IMG/VR virus record: IMGVR_UViG_3300005529_000026
Location: 1-64,000 of that record
Reading direction: 5' to 3' (one strand)
DNA length: 64,000 nt
Source of the DNA: a virus
In this document: piece by piece, positions 62,801 through 64,000 of the stretch
Position numbering within the stretch: the stretch's first letter is position 1
How the letters are laid out: the number at the start of each line of letters is the position of its first letter
Translations under genes and position numbers: made by a program
The notes under the pieces: model-generated
Told to the model about the DNA's origin: nothing
The model's input: only the letters and a program-made list of their open reading frames with translations
The model's database searches: none

Positions 62801-63249
62801 AACTCCTCCATTGATTTGATGTACTGATACTTGCGCTTGTTAAACTGCTTTTGTGTTCGTCGTTCGTGACAGTTTGCGCAGCGTACTTCACATTTTGCTA
62901 TCTCTGCTGTTATTGCCTCTAAGCCGCAAGCAGTCATGCCTGTAACATCGCGCTTCTTCTCGCCAGTAACGTGGTCGAACTCAAGCACCAACGGGTCAGC
63001 TTCGTCACAATCCACACATGGGTGTGTGGTCAGGTATTCCATCATGTAGGCGAATGCGCGGGAGCGGCGTTCTACGCTTTTAGCGCTGCGGTATTTCTTG
63101 CGGTCAATTTCCGGGTCTGCCTTTTTCCTAGAGGCGTGAATACCTTTGAAGCACTGCCTGCACTTTGACTGACGCCGCCCTTTCTCCCTGTTCTGGAAGG
63201 CAAAGTCATCATCAGGCTTGTTATGATTACAGCCGTTGCAGATTTTCAA
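62770..63249 (-). CDS. HNH endonuclease-like protein
   Basis: About 159 residues (TTG 63249 assumed; the 63282 start would lie in a hairpin). First zinc knuckle KICNGCNHNKPDDDFAF, then SKCRQCFKG; HNH part PCVDCDEADPLVLEFDHVTG, with EFDH and RCANCHERRT, the His-Asn-His catalytic set of the zinc-supported family. Common in phages. The start codon is not supported by a ribosome site; the gene follows the tmRNA terminator directly. Confidence 0.75.
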   Translation of the reverse strand: MKICNGCNHNKPDDDFAFQNREKGRRQSKCRQCFKGIHASRKKADPEIDRKKYRSAKSVERRSRAFAYMMEYLTTHPCVDCDEADPLVLEFDHVTGEKKRDVTGMTACGLEAITAEIAKCEVRCANCHERRTQKQFNKRKYQYIKSMEELCATTIEEAL

Positions 63250-63282
63250 AGAAATAGTTTGGCGGGCATTGCACCCCGCCAA
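63247..63282 (-). terminator. Hairpin and T-rich tail after the tmRNA
   Basis: TTGGCGGG-gtgcaatg-CCCGCCAA (minus strand, 8-bp stem) followed by ACTATTTCTTT. Probably ends the tmRNA transcript; it also precedes the HNH gene. Confidence 0.6.
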
Positions 63283-63289
63283 GGGCGTT

Positions 63290-63612
63290 GAGGAACTGAG
63301 TCGCCGTCACTCAGTGCGTTAGCTGCTGATTAAGCAGCCGCCGCAGCCATAGCCAAAGGCTTGGCAGTTGTTTTTGTCCGCTGATTACGTCAGTCGGCTC
63401 ACGGATTCGTCCATAGCACCTTCAACCAACCCGTCGAAACTTGGCACGCCCATCAAAGCCGCTCAGCCCATCTATCGCATGATGGCAGTCCCTAGAAGCA
63501 CAGGTGCGCTTAACTGTCCGGGTCTGTTGTTCTGAGCGGCTATGGTGGACGTGGCGGGCATCGCAGCCCGCGTCCGAATCGGTAAAGCACTACTTCATAC
63601 GAATCAATCTTG
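63290..63612 (-). ncRNA. ssrA: tmRNA, circularly permuted (two-piece) form
   Basis: Minus strand. First the acceptor piece: GATTCGT helix, GGACGCGGGC T-arm, CACGTCC, then ACCA (63546-63543). Next an internal spacer (63542-63452) closed by GCCGCTCAG/CTGAGCGGC. Then the coding piece: GGGCGTG (63451-63445) pairing with CACGTCC, the tmRNA signature GTTTCGACGGG, ACGAATC pairing with GATTCGT of the first piece, a tag frame ending in Ala codons (AMAAAAA) and TAA inside a GCTGCT/AGCAGC hairpin. It rescues stalled ribosomes with host SmpB. Exact mature ends are not known. Confidence 0.85.
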
Positions 63613-63618
63613 GTTGGT

Positions 63619-63810
63619 CTAGGTGTTGGCGTACATGATACCGCCGACGACCAACGTGATGACCGTGAACACGACAAGCCCAAAAACTCCGTCTGCATGC
63701 GGTCTCCAAGTACGTTTGAACGTCGCTAGGAGAGTAGCAATGAGAATGTTCACGACACCTACGACACCGAAAAACAGAAATGAATCCGCTAACATTCGCG
63801 GAATTGACAT
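63619..63810 (-). CDS. Small two-span membrane protein before tmRNA
   Basis: 63 residues from ATG 63810 (GGAGGA six bases upstream). Spans: FLFFGVVGVVNILIATLLAT and FGLVVFTVITLVVGGIMYA, linked by FKRTWRPHADG. Could be a holin-like or envelope protein. Its TAG is immediately followed by the tmRNA acceptor piece, so both may share one transcript. Confidence 0.7.
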   Translation of the reverse strand: MSIPRMLADSFLFFGVVGVVNILIATLLATFKRTWRPHADGVFGLVVFTVITLVVGGIMYANT

Positions 63811-63827
63811 AAGACTTCCTCCGACTA

Positions 63828-63893
63828 AAAAGGCGCGGCTTGGCTCAACCGAGACTTGCTATCGCTCTTTCGAGAACCAAGCCGTACTGCGCC
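63828..63893 (-). terminator. Long structured hairpin ending in a T-run
   Basis: Minus strand: AGGCGC..GGCTTGG pairs with CCAAGCC..GCGCCT, enclosing a CTC-GAAA-GAG hairpin, and is followed by TTTTTAG. It works as a terminator for the upstream tRNA-type transcript and may itself be a structured RNA. Confidence 0.55.
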
Positions 63894-63950
63894 TAGATTG
63901 GCTCTCGGCCCTGCACCTTCCGCGCTGTGATTTGCAGTGAACCCTCTAAG

Positions 63951-64000
63951 CGGTCACTCAGGGAATCGAACCCTGTTCCACGTTTTCCGTGAAGTGTGTC
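63951..64000 (-). tRNA. Class II tRNA, partial (probably tRNA-Ser)
   Basis: The 3' half is visible on the minus strand: part of the anticodon-side sequence, long variable arm CACG-GAAAA-CGTG, T arm CAGGG-TTCGATT-CCCTG, 3' acceptor strand AGTGACC, then G as discriminator (no CCA encoded). The long variable arm means Ser or Leu; G73 favours Ser. The 5' half lies beyond the window. Confidence 0.75.

Overview
The window is a piece of a tailed double-stranded DNA bacteriophage genome with siphovirus-type virion genes. It carries a small/large terminase pair, portal, scaffold, major capsid protein, a head-tail connector series, major tail protein, a frameshifted tail assembly chaperone, a 1358-residue tape measure protein and an 1822-residue tail-tip protein. 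No sheath or contractile baseplate genes, integrase, transposase or CRISPR array were seen. The host cannot be named. Strong AGGAGG-type ribosome sites, many TTG and GTG starts, tRNAs that encode CCA, and sigma70-like promoters (TTGACA, 16-18 bp, TATAAT-like) indicate an ordinary bacterial host. A two-piece (circularly permuted) tmRNA gene near the right end is an arrangement best known from Alphaproteobacteria and a few other lineages, so it is a weak hint only.

Layout. 1-4508 is mostly minus strand: tRNA-Lys, a hypothetical gene translationally coupled to an XRE-type repressor, divergent promoters, a MazG-like pyrophosphohydrolase and a family A DNA polymerase. 4.5-7.5 kb holds promoters, another HTH protein, a small Cys-rich gene on the opposite strand, and two intervals dense in RNA hairpins. 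7.5-36.3 kb is one plus-strand virion block: terminases, JAMM protease, accessory virion proteins, a glycosyltransferase, portal, scaffold, capsid, connectors, tail tube, chaperones, tape measure, an acyl carrier protein, tail tip and distal tail proteins. 36.3-41.7 kb, still plus strand, holds metallophosphoesterase, dNMP kinase, a secreted trypsin-like protease, a HAD phosphatase, membrane proteins that could act in lysis, and a GbsR/MarR-like regulator. From 41.7 kb to the right edge everything is minus strand and tightly overlapped: ThyX, RlpA-like and glucosaminidase cell-wall proteins, an epimerase with two glycosyltransferases, class II ribonucleotide reductase, RecA, endonuclease VII, primase-helicase, SF2 helicase, HNH nucleases, tRNA-Tyr, a shortened tRNA-like element, the tmRNA and a partial class II tRNA.

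The minus-strand polymerase at the left edge looks like the continuation of the right-hand replication block, so the window is probably cut from a larger, possibly circularly permuted genome. The replication block makes dNTPs (RNR, ThyX, MazG; dNMP kinase comes from the plus-strand block) and copies and recombines DNA (PolA, primase-helicase, RecA, EndoVII). The plus block builds the particle. Cell-wall enzymes and membrane proteins are split between both blocks.

Most notable are the permuted tmRNA, an acyl carrier protein between tape measure and tail-tip genes, a repeated intergenic element (stop-like TAA, three bases, GTAGACAAG), strong promoters followed at once by hairpins, apparent absence of GATC with frequent CTAG, and three reading-frame conflicts that all sit at short homopolymers and may be assembly errors.
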